64,000 nucleotides of DNA from Gammaproteobacteria bacterium (GTDB lineage Bacteria; Pseudomonadota; Gammaproteobacteria; GRL18). The translations under genes and the position numbers were made by a program. Location: positions 784,011-848,010 of the forward strand of contig JADGDG010000001.1 of the NCBI GenBank assembly GCA_016744995.1. The letters run 5' to 3'. Every line of letters begins with the position of its first letter. Position 1 is the first letter of the stretch. This document shows, one piece after another, positions 9,751 to 19,588 of this stretch. Under the pieces are notes generated by a model. The model ran no database searches, was not told where the DNA came from, and worked only from the letters and a program-made list of their open reading frames with translations.

Positions 9751-10419
9751 ATGAGCAAAGAACATATGGGAAAGCTAGGGCGCATAATTGACAGCATTGA
9801 AGAAACATCGATTGCTGTTTGCTTAGGTTTAATGACATTGATCACCTTTGCAAATGTGATTGCACGATATTTTTTTAATGATAATATTTTGTGGGCTTTG
9901 GAAGCCACCGTATTTCTATTTGCCTGGCTGGTACTGATGGGCGCCTCATATGCAGTTAAACATCATGTCCATATTGGTGTTGATGTTGTTATTAATATGG
10001 TTTCTGAAAAACACCGGAAAATCCTGGCAATGATGGCTATTGCTGCCTGCCTGCTTTATTCAATCCTATTATTAATTGGTTCATGGGATTACTGGTATCC
10101 GTTTATTACAGAACGAGCATGGCTAGAGACAGATGATATTCCTATGCCGGAAGCACTGATGTTCCTGGCAGACTGGTTTAATGAAGGTGAACGTTACGAA
10201 AAAATGCCTCGATTTATTCCCTACTTCGCATTACCTCTGGGTATGGCTTTATTTACTCTACGTTTTTTTCAACTGGGCTGGCATGTTATGACGGGAAAAG
10301 TGGATAAGTTAATTTCCTCTCATGAGGTTGAAGATGAAATGGAAGAAGCACTGGAGTATGAGATCGATCTTAATCAATCAATAAAGACACCATCAAAAGA
10401 AAATAAGGAGCAAAAATAA
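9751..10419 (+). CDS. dctQ: TRAP transporter small membrane subunit DctQ
   Basis: A 222-residue inner-membrane protein with four predicted transmembrane helices; the DctQ motif sits in the first two (ANVIARYFFNDNILWALEATVFLFAWLVLMGASYAVK). It is slightly longer than many DctQ proteins and has an acidic, charged C-terminal tail (VEDEMEEALEYEIDLNQS). It pairs with DctM to form the sodium-coupled transporter core. The start codon follows a GAAGGGGAG ribosome binding site, and the stop overlaps the dctM start (TAATG), indicating translational coupling. Confidence 0.92.
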   Translation: MSKEHMGKLGRIIDSIEETSIAVCLGLMTLITFANVIARYFFNDNILWALEATVFLFAWLVLMGASYAVKHHVHIGVDVVINMVSEKHRKILAMMAIAACLLYSILLLIGSWDYWYPFITERAWLETDDIPMPEALMFLADWFNEGERYEKMPRFIPYFALPLGMALFTLRFFQLGWHVMTGKVDKLISSHEVEDEMEEALEYEIDLNQSIKTPSKENKEQK

Positions 10420-11783
10420 TGGAAATTTTATACCTTTTTCTTATGGTCATTGCTTTTATGCTGATTGGTGTACCCATTGCTGTTTCTCTTGGTCTTTCCA
10501 GCATTATATTTCTTAAAATGCATTCTGATTCATCGCTGGCTTCTGTGGCTCAAACATTATTTTCTGCATTTGAAGGCCATTATACATTACTGGCTATTCC
10601 ATTTTTTATCTTAGCGTCTGTATTCATGTCTACCGGAGGCGTTGCACACCGAATTATTCGTTTTGCAATAGCTATGGTGGGCTCATTTCGTGGCGGCCTG
10701 GCTATGGCCTCAGTTTTTGCCTGTATGATGTTTGCAGCCTTATCCGGTTCATCACCTGCAACAGTTGTTGCCATTGGCAGTATTGCTATCGCAGGCATGA
10801 TACAAGTGGGTTATACCAAAGACTTTGCTGCCGGAGTGATCTGTAATGCTGGTACTCTGGGTATTTTAATACCACCTTCAATAGTTATGGTGGTCTATGC
10901 AGCAGCGACTGACGTCTCTGTGGGTAGAATGTTTTTAGCAGGCGTTATTCCTGGGTTAATGGCAGGAGGTATGTTAATGCTGGGTATTTACATTGTTGCC
11001 CGTTATAAAAATCTACCTGCACAACCCTGGGTGGGTTGGTCTGAAGTACTGAAGGCAGCGAGAGATGCAAGCTGGGGATTATTATTAATTGTCATTATTC
11101 TGGGTGGTATTTATGGCGGTATTTTTACTCCAACTGAAGCAGCCGCTGTCGCTGCAGTTTATGCTTTTCTAATCGCCAACTTTGTTTATTGTGATATGGG
11201 GCCGTTCAAAGAAAAAGGAGCTGGCGGTATTATGATCTTGTGGCGTGGTTTATCAGTATTCTGGCATAAAGATACTAAGCATAGCCTGTTTGAAGCTGGA
11301 AAACTCACTATCATGCTGCTATTTATAATTGCTAACGCATTGATCCTTAAACATGTCCTGACTGAGGAACGCATTCCCCAAATGTTAACCGAGGCAATGT
11401 TAGCTGCTGGTTTTGGCACCATTATGTTTCTCGTTATGGTCAATATTATATTACTTATTGGTGGCCAATTTATGGAACCATCTGGCTTATTGATTATTGT
11501 TGCTCCGCTGGTATTTCCAATTGCTATGGAGTTAGGAATTGACCCAATCCACCTCGGTATTATGATGGTTGTTAATATGGAAATAGGCATGATCACTCCG
11601 CCAGTGGGTCTTAATCTTTTTGTCACAGCAGGTGTTGCCAGAATGCCGATGCATAATGTAGTAAAAGCTGCATCACCATGGTTGGCTATCTTATTTGTAT
11701 TTTTACTTATTGTGACTTATATACCTTCTGTTTCAACCTGGTTACCTAACATGATGATGGGACCTGAAGTTATAACCAAGTAA
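10419..11783 (+). CDS. dctM: TRAP transporter large membrane subunit DctM
   Basis: A 454-residue membrane protein of the DctM family, which forms the elevator-type transport domain of the TRAP carrier. About 12-13 hydrophobic segments are visible. Family signatures include AAALSGSSPATVVAIGSIAI, GTLGILIPPSIVMVVYA and, near the C terminus, GMMVVNMEIGMITPPVGLNLFV-like residues. It is longer than the usual 425 residues owing to an internal hydrophilic stretch around residues 265-290 (GPFKEKGAGGIMILWRGL). It overlaps dctQ by one base and lies 39 bases before the stress-protein gene. Confidence 0.94.
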   Translation: MEILYLFLMVIAFMLIGVPIAVSLGLSSIIFLKMHSDSSLASVAQTLFSAFEGHYTLLAIPFFILASVFMSTGGVAHRIIRFAIAMVGSFRGGLAMASVFACMMFAALSGSSPATVVAIGSIAIAGMIQVGYTKDFAAGVICNAGTLGILIPPSIVMVVYAAATDVSVGRMFLAGVIPGLMAGGMLMLGIYIVARYKNLPAQPWVGWSEVLKAARDASWGLLLIVIILGGIYGGIFTPTEAAAVAAVYAFLIANFVYCDMGPFKEKGAGGIMILWRGLSVFWHKDTKHSLFEAGKLTIMLLFIIANALILKHVLTEERIPQMLTEAMLAAGFGTIMFLVMVNIILLIGGQFMEPSGLLIIVAPLVFPIAMELGIDPIHLGIMMVVNMEIGMITPPVGLNLFVTAGVARMPMHNVVKAASPWLAILFVFLLIVTYIPSVSTWLPNMMMGPEVITK

Positions 11784-11822
11784 GTTCTTAAATATTTATA
11801 GGCACAGCAACTGGACAAGATA

Positions 11823-12311
11823 ATGAATCCAACAATTAACACAATACTTTATGCAACCGATATGGGCAAACATATGCGCCCTGTTTTTCACTATGCAATT
11901 GATATGGCTAATAAACATGATGCAAAAATTGTAATGTTACATGTAATTGAACCTTTTAGCTCCAGCGTTATTAGTACTATTGATGTATATATGCCCGAGT
12001 TTAATGCCAGGGACGTACGTAAAGATGGGATGAAAAAAGTACTTAAAGAAATGCAAAATCGGCTTAATAACTTTTGTAAGGAGGAACTAAAAAAGAAGCT
12101 GTCTGATTGTAAAATTGTCTCCAAAGTAAAAGTGGTCAGTGGGCACTCTGCTGAATCAATTGTTGATCAAGCAGAGAAAATTGGTGCCAACCTTATTGTT
12201 ATTGGTACCCATACCCGTCCATCAATTACTTCTAACATCATCGGCTCGACAGCCCGAAAAGTAACACAAATTTCCAGAACACCTGTACTTATAGTCCCGG
12301 TGTATGAGTAG
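11823..12311 (+). CDS. Universal stress protein (UspA family)
   Basis: A 162-residue cytosolic UspA-fold protein. It begins with the typical beta strand ILYATDMGKHMRPVFHYAI and ends with the nucleotide-binding motif GTHTRPSITSNIIGSTARKVTQISRTPVLIVP, which contains the G-2x-G-9x-G(S/T) ATP-binding pattern of the family. Location directly after dctM is common for TRAP loci, where some Usp proteins are thought to bind or modulate the transporter; a role in dicarboxylate uptake is inferred. The last codons (VPVYE) lie in a 17-base unit repeated three times across the stop codon. Confidence 0.85.
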   Translation: MNPTINTILYATDMGKHMRPVFHYAIDMANKHDAKIVMLHVIEPFSSSVISTIDVYMPEFNARDVRKDGMKKVLKEMQNRLNNFCKEELKKKLSDCKIVSKVKVVSGHSAESIVDQAEKIGANLIVIGTHTRPSITSNIIGSTARKVTQISRTPVLIVPVYE

Positions 12312-12341
12312 TCCCGGTGTATGAATAGTTCCGGTTTATGA
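12292..12341 (+). repeat. 17-base tandem repeat, three copies, spanning the usp stop codon
   Basis: The unit TAGTCCCGGTGTATGA occurs at 12292-12307 and again at 12309-12324, with a two-mismatch copy at 12326-12341; the period is 17 bases. Copy 1 encodes the C-terminal residues of the stress protein and copy 2 supplies its stop codon. It looks like a replication-slippage duplication. Confidence 0.85.
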
Positions 12342-12362
12342 ATAAAGAATAGAGATAGAAAA

Positions 12363-13649
12363 ATGACTCGAATTAAAGAGACTGACGAAGAATTTAATGC
12401 CGCAGCACTAGAATACCATAGCTCTAATCCACCAGGGAAAATTGCTCTGACGGCAACTAAACCGATGTCTACACCACGAGACCTCGCACTTGCCTATACG
12501 CCTGGAGTTTCTCTGGCTTGTGAAGCAATAGCCAATGATGCATCAGAAGCATCCCGCTTTACAGCACGTGGTAATTTAATAGGTGTTATAAGTAATGGTA
12601 CTGCTGTTTTAGGTATGGGAGCGATTGGTGCTTTGGCATCAAAACCTGTCATGGAGGGCAAGGCTGTTCTTTTTAAGAAATTTGCCGGGATTGATGTTTT
12701 TGATATTGAGATAGAAGAACGTGATACCGATAAGCTGGTTGAGATCATTGCTGGTCTTGAGGCAACATTTGGCGGAATTAATCTGGAAGATATCAAGGCA
12801 CCTGAATGTTTTGCAGTAGAGAGTCAGTTAAAAAAGCGGATGAAGATCCCTGTCTTTCATGATGATCAGCATGGCACTGCCGTTGTTACAGCAGCTGCTG
12901 TAGTCAATGCTTTATGTATTCTTAATAAACAATTGAAGGACGTCAAAGTCACTGTGTCAGGTGCGGGCTCAGCAGCTATTGCATGTCTTGATTTACTGGT
13001 CAGTATGGGGCTTAGTAAAAATAATATTATTATCACCGATAGAAGTGGGGTTATTTATCAAGGCCGTTCTCAAGATTTATCTCCTAATAAGGAAAAATAT
13101 GCAGCTGTTACAAAAGCACGCACATTAGCTGATGCAGTTAAAGGGGCTGATATCTTTCTTGGTCTGTCCTCTGGAAATGTACTTAAGCCGGAAATGGTTT
13201 TAGACATGGCTGAACGTCCATTGATCCTGGCTATGGCCAACCCAACACCGGAAATTATGCCCAAAGAAGTTAAGGCCGTTCGTTCGGATGCTATCGTTGC
13301 TACGGGGCGCTCAGACTTTCCTAATCAGGTCAATAATGTGCTGTGTTTTCCTTTTATTTTTCGTGGTGCGCTTGATGTCAATGCTACGACGATTAATGAA
13401 GCTATGAAAATTGCCTGTGTCTATGCAATAGCGGAACTGGCAAAAAAAGCGGTTACCGATGAAGTGGCGAGTATTTATAAAAATGAGAATTTAGTTTTTG
13501 GTCCTGACTATATTCTACCTAAGCCATTTGACACAAGACTGCTTACTGATGTTTCCATTGCTGTTGCTAAAGCGGCAATGGAAAGTGGTGTTGCAAAAAA
13601 TCCGATTAAAGATTTTTCTGCTTATCATAAAAAATTAACTCAACTGTAA
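12363..13649 (+). CDS. maeB: Malic enzyme, short form (malate to pyruvate and CO2)
   Basis: This 428-residue enzyme oxidatively decarboxylates malate to pyruvate. It has the bacterial short malic-enzyme layout, with the N-terminal malic domain starting [20 protein letters not shown]. The active-site region is [15 protein letters not shown] and the metal/substrate segment is [30 protein letters not shown]. The NAD(P)-binding domain follows, with [15 protein letters not shown]. It lacks the phosphotransacetylase-like C-terminal domain of E. coli MaeB (759 residues). Cofactor choice cannot be read with certainty. Placed after the dicarboxylate importer and before PEP synthase, it converts imported C4 acids to pyruvate for gluconeogenesis. 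Confidence 0.92.
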   Translation: MTRIKETDEEFNAAALEYHSSNPPGKIALTATKPMSTPRDLALAYTPGVSLACEAIANDASEASRFTARGNLIGVISNGTAVLGMGAIGALASKPVMEGKAVLFKKFAGIDVFDIEIEERDTDKLVEIIAGLEATFGGINLEDIKAPECFAVESQLKKRMKIPVFHDDQHGTAVVTAAAVVNALCILNKQLKDVKVTVSGAGSAAIACLDLLVSMGLSKNNIIITDRSGVIYQGRSQDLSPNKEKYAAVTKARTLADAVKGADIFLGLSSGNVLKPEMVLDMAERPLILAMANPTPEIMPKEVKAVRSDAIVATGRSDFPNQVNNVLCFPFIFRGALDVNATTINEAMKIACVYAIAELAKKAVTDEVASIYKNENLVFGPDYILPKPFDTRLLTDVSIAVAKAAMESGVAKNPIKDFSAYHKKLTQL

Positions 13650-13674
13650 ATATTTATTTTAAAGGATGCATTTT

Positions 13675-16107
13675 ATGTCTAAAAATATCATCTGGTTTGA
13701 AGACCTTGGAAAAAATGATGTTGAAATTGTTGGTGGTAAAAACGCATCTTTAGGTGAGATGATCAGCAAATTAACCCAGGCAGGTATTCGTGTACCAAAT
13801 GGTTTTGCAACTACAGCTGAGGCATTTAGACGATTTCTTGCTCATAATTCCCTGGAACAGCGAATTAATGATGAGTTAAAAGATCTTGATATTAATGATG
13901 TGGAGGCGTTACAGGAAAGTGGGGCAAAAATCCGTCAATGGGTCGTTGACGCTCCCTTACAAGATGACTTAGAAAAAGACATTGTTGCCGCCTGGGAAAT
14001 AATGAATGCCCCCTATAAAAATAATTCTGATAATAATGAACTTTCTGTAGCTGTACGTTCTTCAGCAACTGCAGAAGATTTACCTGAAGCGTCATTTGCA
14101 GGACAACAGGAAACCTATCTGAATGTTCGTGGTATTTATTCTGTCTTACACTATGTTAAAGAGGTATTTGCTTCTTTATATAATGATCGTGCCATCTCTT
14201 ATCGTGTCCATCAGAACTTTGCTCATAGTGAAGTTGCCCTCTCCGCTGGTATCCAGCACATGGTGGGCAGCGATAAAGGGGTAAGTGGTGTCATGTTCAC
14301 TCTTGATACTGAATCTGGTTTTCGCGATGTAGTCTTCATTACCGCTTCTTATGGTCTGGGTGAAACCGTCGTACAGGGATCTGTTAATCCTGATGAATAT
14401 TATGTTCATAAAAAATTGCTTGCTGCCGATCGTCTGGCTATCCTCAGTCGCAAGCTGGGCAGTAAAGAAATTAAAATGATTTATAGTGATAAATTGGGTG
14501 AGACAACCCAGATTGTGCCTGTTGATGTGGCACAGCAGCAACAGTTTAGCCTGACAGATGCACAACTTCATGAACTGGCCTATAAAGCGGTCATTATTGA
14601 AAAACATTATCGTCGTCCAATGGACATTGAATGGGCAATTGATAGTTCAGGTCTGCTTTATATTGTTCAGGCACGTCCTGAAACAGTTGCCAGCAGGGAA
14701 AAAGTACAGGTTACTCAGCGCTATAAACTGACTCAACCCGGTGAGATTATTACCAGCGGCCGTGCCATAGGTAAAAAGATTGGCACAGGAATAACCCGTG
14801 TTATTGATGATATCAGTGATATGGATCAGGTTCAGGCTGGTGATGTACTGGTCACTGATATGACCGATCCGGACTGGGAGCCGGTGATGAAACGTGCAGC
14901 AGCCATCATCACCAATCGTGGCGGCCGTACCTGTCATGCTGCTATTATTGCCAGAGAACTGGGCATTCCAGCTATTGTCGGCTGTGGTGATGCAACCACA
15001 GTTTTACAAGACCAGCAGCCTGTTACCGCTTCCTGCTCTGAGGGAGATACAGGTCTGGTGTATCGGGATATATTGAATTTTGATATTGAAACATCAGAAA
15101 ATATGAACATGCCTGCTCTGAATAATAAAATGATGATCAATGTCGGCAATCCCGGACGTGCTTTTGATTTTGCATCTATCCCTAACAATGGAGTGGGGCT
15201 GGCGCGATTGGAATTTATTATTAACAATTACATAGGCATCCATCCCAAGGCAATATTAGAATTTAATGATCAGGAGGCGGATATACAAGCTGAAATTGTT
15301 AAGCGTATTGCCGGTTATAAAGATCCTGTGAGTTTTTATGTCAATAAGCTTATTGAAGGGATCAGTACAATTGTTGCCGCTTTTTCACCCAAACAAGTCA
15401 TTGTTCGCATGTCTGATTTTAAGTCAAATGAATATGCAAATATGGTTGGCGGTTCACGCTATGAACCGGATGAAGAAAATCCAATGATTGGCTTTCGTGG
15501 TGCATCACGATATATTGCAAATGATTTCAGGGATTGTTTTGAGCTGGAATGTCAGGCTTTAAAAACAGTTTATGATGATATGGGACTCAGCAATTTAACG
15601 CTTATGGTACCCTTTGTTCGAACTCTGGAAGAAGCTGAAACAGTCATTCGCTTATTAGCTGAAAATGGACTTGAGAGAGGTAGGAATGGCCTTAAGATCA
15701 TCATGATGTGTGAGATCCCTTCTAATGCTATTCTGGCAGAAGAATTTTTAGAATATTTTGATGGCTTCTCCATTGGCTCAAATGATATGACTCAATTAAC
15801 ACTTGGTCTGGATCGTGATTCCGGCTTAGTTTCACACTTATTCTATGAGCAAAACCCCGCGGTTAAAAAGCTGCTTAAAGGTGTTATAGAAACTTGTTGC
15901 AGACATAATAAATATATTGGTATTTGTGGTCAGGGGCCTTCGGACTATCCGGAATTTGCACTTTGGTTAGTTGAACAGGGGATCAGCAGTATTTCTTTAA
16001 CCCCCGATTCTGTGGTGCAAACATGGCAATACCTTGGCAAAGAGCTAGGTAAAGAGCCAGATAAAGAGCCAGATAAAGAGCCAGGTAAAAAATCAGGACA
16101 TAATTGA
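13675..16107 (+). CDS. ppsA: Phosphoenolpyruvate synthase (pyruvate, water dikinase)
   Basis: It converts pyruvate and ATP to PEP, AMP and phosphate. The order is an N-terminal ATP-grasp pyruvate-binding domain ([37 protein letters not shown]), a central swivelling phosphohistidine domain with catalytic His in [18 protein letters not shown], and a C-terminal TIM barrel with the active-site region [19 protein letters not shown] and the catalytic Cys in GICGQGPSD. The start is placed at the ATG at 13675 because an AAAGGA site lies eight bases before it. The last 20 residues are a low-complexity repeat ([14 protein letters not shown]), absent from usual PpsA. It probably shares a transcript with maeB (25-base gap). 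Confidence 0.94.
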   Translation: MSKNIIWFEDLGKNDVEIVGGKNASLGEMISKLTQAGIRVPNGFATTAEAFRRFLAHNSLEQRINDELKDLDINDVEALQESGAKIRQWVVDAPLQDDLEKDIVAAWEIMNAPYKNNSDNNELSVAVRSSATAEDLPEASFAGQQETYLNVRGIYSVLHYVKEVFASLYNDRAISYRVHQNFAHSEVALSAGIQHMVGSDKGVSGVMFTLDTESGFRDVVFITASYGLGETVVQGSVNPDEYYVHKKLLAADRLAILSRKLGSKEIKMIYSDKLGETTQIVPVDVAQQQQFSLTDAQLHELAYKAVIIEKHYRRPMDIEWAIDSSGLLYIVQARPETVASREKVQVTQRYKLTQPGEIITSGRAIGKKIGTGITRVIDDISDMDQVQAGDVLVTDMTDPDWEPVMKRAAAIITNRGGRTCHAAIIARELGIPAIVGCGDATTVLQDQQPVTASCSEGDTGLVYRDILNFDIETSENMNMPALNNKMMINVGNPGRAFDFASIPNNGVGLARLEFIINNYIGIHPKAILEFNDQEADIQAEIVKRIAGYKDPVSFYVNKLIEGISTIVAAFSPKQVIVRMSDFKSNEYANMVGGSRYEPDEENPMIGFRGASRYIANDFRDCFELECQALKTVYDDMGLSNLTLMVPFVRTLEEAETVIRLLAENGLERGRNGLKIIMMCEIPSNAILAEEFLEYFDGFSIGSNDMTQLTLGLDRDSGLVSHLFYEQNPAVKKLLKGVIETCCRHNKYIGICGQGPSDYPEFALWLVEQGISSISLTPDSVVQTWQYLGKELGKEPDKEPDKEPGKKSGHN

Positions 16108-16229
16108 TTGCTATATTTTGATTCAGCATAGCTGATTGATTCTTTTCTTCAGCTTGTCTGGATTAGATTTTTATAATTTTATTAATACCGTCCCCTGTGG
16201 ATTATTGAAATAATAACAGAAGATTAAAT

Positions 16230-16625
16230 ATGTATTTGTTAAACAAACAATTAAAAAAACGGCCTAAAAACCTTAATTTACGCTCAGTAAAATTCCCCAT
16301 GTCTGCGATTATGTCAGTAGGACATAGAGCTGCCGGTTTATTACTATTTTTATCATTACCATATTTTATCTATCTGTTTCAATTATCAATGGCTAATGAA
16401 ACAGAGTTTATGCAGATAAAAGCTGAACTGCAAAGCCCTGTGATTAAACTTTTCTTCCTGATAATAATCTGGGCATTTGCTCACCATTTTTTTGCAGGTA
16501 TACGATATTTTCTTTTAGATGTTGATATTGGAATTGATAAAAAATGGGCCCAGAAAACGGCTGCTCTGGTAATGATTTCTGGCTTTATAATTTTTTTCAT
16601 TGTTTCTATTTTTTTGTTTTTATAG
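16230..16625 (+). CDS. sdhC: Succinate dehydrogenase cytochrome b556 subunit SdhC
   Basis: A 131-residue membrane anchor with three transmembrane helices. The family motif KRPKNLNLRSVKFPMSAIMS followed by VGHRAAGLLLF near the first helix carries residues of the ubiquinone site. The haem-ligand His lies in FAHHFFAGIRYFLLD in the second helix. It is the first gene of sdhCDAB-sdhE. It forms, with SdhD, the haem b- and quinone-binding part of complex II. The gap to sdhD is 26 bases. Confidence 0.93.
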   Translation: MYLLNKQLKKRPKNLNLRSVKFPMSAIMSVGHRAAGLLLFLSLPYFIYLFQLSMANETEFMQIKAELQSPVIKLFFLIIIWAFAHHFFAGIRYFLLDVDIGIDKKWAQKTAALVMISGFIIFFIVSIFLFL

Positions 16626-16651
16626 ATAAATTCTAATCTGAGTATATTAAT

Positions 16652-16996
16652 ATGTCCTATCAAGCAAAAGGTTTACAAGCCTGGTTTTTTCAGCGTGTCA
16701 CTGGTCTTTTTATGGCATGCTACACGCTTTATGTTCTATGGCTTGTTCTAAGTACTGAAGTTGTTAGCTACCAGATATGGTTAGCGTGGTTTTCTCACCC
16801 CCTGATGAATGCAGCGACGGGTTTATTTTTTATTCAACTTGCAGTTCATGCCTGGGTGGGAATGCGGGATATAGTATTAGATTATATGACTAATGATACA
16901 TTGCGTTTTTTGACACTGACATTTATTAGTTTCTTTCTCATCATGTCAAGTCTTGAAACTATTCGGACCCTGTTTTTACTTTCGGTTAATGTTTAG
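16652..16996 (+). CDS. sdhD: Succinate dehydrogenase membrane anchor SdhD
   Basis: A 114-residue anchor subunit with three hydrophobic helices. The N terminus AKGLQAWFFQRVTGLFMACY and the helix-two segment FIQLAVHAWVGMRDIVLDYM match SdhD; the His in the latter stretch is the second axial haem ligand and the RDIVLDY residues contact ubiquinone in known structures. It is short and divergent, as is normal for this subunit, so order within the operon supports the call. Confidence 0.92.
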   Translation: MSYQAKGLQAWFFQRVTGLFMACYTLYVLWLVLSTEVVSYQIWLAWFSHPLMNAATGLFFIQLAVHAWVGMRDIVLDYMTNDTLRFLTLTFISFFLIMSSLETIRTLFLLSVNV

Positions 16997-17053
16997 CAGA
17001 ACTTGTATTATTAGAATTTTGATTGAGCTAAAGGTATATATGAGAGATATAAC

Positions 17054-18826
17054 ATGAATATTGTTACAAGAAAATTTGATACTCTGGTTATTGGTGCAGG
17101 CGGTGCCGGCTTAAGAGCTGCCTTACAGCTGTCAGAGGCTAATGTTAAAGTCGCTGTTGTTTCAAAGGTATTCCCAACACGTTCGCACACAGTGGCTGCG
17201 CAAGGAGGCATGAATGCTGCACTTGGCAATGTGACACCTGATAGCTGGCACTGGCATATGTATGATACTGTTAAAGGCAGTGATTATTTAGGCGATCAGG
17301 ATGCCATTGAATATATGTGTCGCGCTGCACCAAACACAGTTATTGAATTAGAACATTATGGCGTGCCTTTTTCACGTCTGGAAAATGGTCGTATTTATCA
17401 ACGTCCTTTTGGCGGACAAAGTCAGAACTTTGGTGGTGATCAAGCGGCGAGAACTTGCGCTGCAGCTGACCGCACTGGGCATGCCATGCTGCATTCACTT
17501 TATCAGCAAAATATCCGCGCAAAAACACATTTTTTTGATGAATTTTTTGCCATTGATTTATTAAAAAATGATGCCGGGGATATACTAGGGGCGATCATCT
17601 ATGATATTGAAACCAGTGAAAAAATAATTATTGAAGCTAAAACCACACTTATTGCAACAGGTGGTGCAGGACAATTATTTCGAACTAATACAAATGCCAG
17701 TATTAATACGGGTGACGGCATGGCAATGGCACTCAGAGCTGGCCTTCCTTTACAGGATATGGAATTTTTTCAGTTTCACCCAACAGGAGTCGCCGGAAAA
17801 GGAATGCTGATCACGGAAGGTGTTCGTGGTGAGGGAGGTTATCTGGTCAATTGTGACGGTGAACGTTTTATGGAGCGATATGCACCTCATGCAAAAGATC
17901 TGGCCTCCCGTGATGTGGTCAGCCGTGCCATCGCCATTGAAATACGCGAAGGCCGTGGTTGTGGTCCCAATAAAGATTATGTTTATTTAAAGCTGGATCA
18001 TCTGGGCAGCGATGTTATTAAAAAACGCCTGCCTGGAATACGCGATACCAGCATGACTTTTTTGGGTATTGATCCCATTGATGAAGCCATTCCAGTATTT
18101 CCTACCGCTCACTATACTATGGGCGGCATCCCAACGAATCGTTTTGCACAGGTCGTAGTGCCTGTTGCTAACGGTGAAGAAACGATGCCTGGTTTATATG
18201 CTGCCGGTGAATGCGCCTGTGCTTCGGTACATGGAGCTAATCGGCTCGGTGGTAACTCACTATTAGACATCGTTGTTTTTGGCCGTGCTGCCGGCAAACA
18301 TATTTTAAAATATCTTGAGACAAACCCCTATCATAAAGTATTGCCCGAAGGTGTTGCTGAAAGTGTTTTAAAACGTATTGAACGATGGGATGAAAAGCAG
18401 GAGCCTGATGTTGAAAGCATTACTGTGCCGCAATTAAAAAATGAACTGCAACAAGTAATGGAAGAAAACTGTGGAGTGTTTCGAACTGAAGAAGTGCTTG
18501 AAGAGGCAGTAACGACCGTTAAAAGCATTAAAGAAAAACTTGATAAAGCACGTATTTCAGATTATTCAACTATCTTTAATACTGCTCGTATTGAGGCATT
18601 TGAACTGGAAAACCTTGTTGATATCGGCCTGGCAACAGTTATCAGCGCATTAGCTCGAAAAGAAAGCCGGGGAGCACATTCTCGTATGGATTTTGAAAAC
18701 AGAGATGATGTTAACTGGATGAAGCACAGTCTTTATTTTTTGGAAAATAATCTATTGACCTATAAACCGGTACGAACAAAGGCACTAACAGTGGAAACTT
18801 TCCCACCAAAGAAAAGAGTTTATTAA
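17054..18826 (+). CDS. sdhA: Succinate dehydrogenase flavoprotein subunit SdhA
   Basis: The 590-residue catalytic subunit oxidises succinate to fumarate with covalently bound FAD. It shows the FAD-binding motif LVIGAGGAGLRAALQLSEA, the flavinylated His in FPTRSHTVAAQGGMNAALGN, and the substrate segments FHPTGVAGKGMLITEGVRGEGG and ERYAPHAKDLASRDVVSRAI (catalytic Arg). The C-terminal segment SRGAHSRMDFENRDDVNWMKH is present. Length equals E. coli SdhA (588). SdhE downstream would attach the flavin. A stem-loop lies in the 63-base gap before sdhB. Confidence 0.97.
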   Translation: MNIVTRKFDTLVIGAGGAGLRAALQLSEANVKVAVVSKVFPTRSHTVAAQGGMNAALGNVTPDSWHWHMYDTVKGSDYLGDQDAIEYMCRAAPNTVIELEHYGVPFSRLENGRIYQRPFGGQSQNFGGDQAARTCAAADRTGHAMLHSLYQQNIRAKTHFFDEFFAIDLLKNDAGDILGAIIYDIETSEKIIIEAKTTLIATGGAGQLFRTNTNASINTGDGMAMALRAGLPLQDMEFFQFHPTGVAGKGMLITEGVRGEGGYLVNCDGERFMERYAPHAKDLASRDVVSRAIAIEIREGRGCGPNKDYVYLKLDHLGSDVIKKRLPGIRDTSMTFLGIDPIDEAIPVFPTAHYTMGGIPTNRFAQVVVPVANGEETMPGLYAAGECACASVHGANRLGGNSLLDIVVFGRAAGKHILKYLETNPYHKVLPEGVAESVLKRIERWDEKQEPDVESITVPQLKNELQQVMEENCGVFRTEEVLEEAVTTVKSIKEKLDKARISDYSTIFNTARIEAFELENLVDIGLATVISALARKESRGAHSRMDFENRDDVNWMKHSLYFLENNLLTYKPVRTKALTVETFPPKKRVY

Positions 18827-18866
18827 AATGTAACTACCCAGTGTAAACATGCTGAGTAGTTACATT
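18827..18866 (+). other. Intercistronic stem-loop between sdhA and sdhB
   Basis: AATGTAACTAC (18827-18837) and its perfect complement GTAGTTACATT (18856-18866) flank an 18-base loop starting at the sdhA stop codon. There is no T-run, so it is more likely an mRNA-stabilising or processing hairpin that adjusts sdhA to sdhB levels than a terminator. Confidence 0.55.
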
Positions 18867-18889
18867 AAAACAAAATAAGGATTTATGTA

Positions 18890-19588
18890 ATGCGTTTTAA
18901 AATTTATCGATTCAATCCTGAAACAGATACTGCTCCTTATACGAAGGAATATGAGTTATCAGATATTGAGCCAGGCACAATGCTGCGTGATGCATTATTG
19001 AGAATAAAAAACGAGCAGGATGAAAGTTTATCCTTTCGTCATTCCTGTGGTGAAGGTGTCTGCGGTTCAGATGGAATGAATATAAATGGTAAAAATGGTT
19101 TAGCCTGTGTGACAGCAGTTGAAACTCTGAAACAACCCATTATTATTAATCCACTACCGGGAATGCCTGTTATACGTGATTTAGTGATTGATATGACCCA
19201 ATTTTATACTCAGTATCGTGTTGCTAAGCCCTGGTTAATTGTTAACGATCCTGTTCCTGAAATCGAATTTACACAAACACCAGAGCAGCGAGATAAACTG
19301 GATGGTTTGTATGAATGCATACTTTGCGGCTGCTGTTCAACATCTTGCCCATCATTCTGGTGGAATCCGGATAAATTTATGGGACCTGCTGCTTTATTGC
19401 AGTCCTGGCGTTTTTTATCTGACAGTCGTGATCAGGCAACTGATGAACGTTTAGAAGATCTGGAAGGCCCTTATAAATTATTTCGCTGCCATAGTATTAT
19501 GAATTGTGTTGATGTCTGTCCAAAGCAACTTAATCCAACTAAAGCCATTGGTGAAATTAAAAAGCTAATGCTTAAGAAAATGCTCTAA
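18890..19588 (+). CDS. sdhB: Succinate dehydrogenase iron-sulfur subunit SdhB
   Basis: A 232-residue electron-transfer subunit. The N-terminal plant-type ferredoxin domain has the [2Fe-2S] cysteines in SFRHSCGEGVCGSDGMNING and a further Cys in GLACVTAV. The C-terminal domain has CILCGCCSTSCPSFWWNP for the [4Fe-4S] cluster, and CHSIMNCVDVCPKQLNPTKAI for the [3Fe-4S] and remaining ligands. The Trp residues in FWWNP sit by the quinone site. It is preceded by a TAAGG ribosome binding site, and its TAA overlaps the ATG of sdhE. Confidence 0.97.
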   Translation: MRFKIYRFNPETDTAPYTKEYELSDIEPGTMLRDALLRIKNEQDESLSFRHSCGEGVCGSDGMNINGKNGLACVTAVETLKQPIIINPLPGMPVIRDLVIDMTQFYTQYRVAKPWLIVNDPVPEIEFTQTPEQRDKLDGLYECILCGCCSTSCPSFWWNPDKFMGPAALLQSWRFLSDSRDQATDERLEDLEGPYKLFRCHSIMNCVDVCPKQLNPTKAIGEIKKLMLKKML

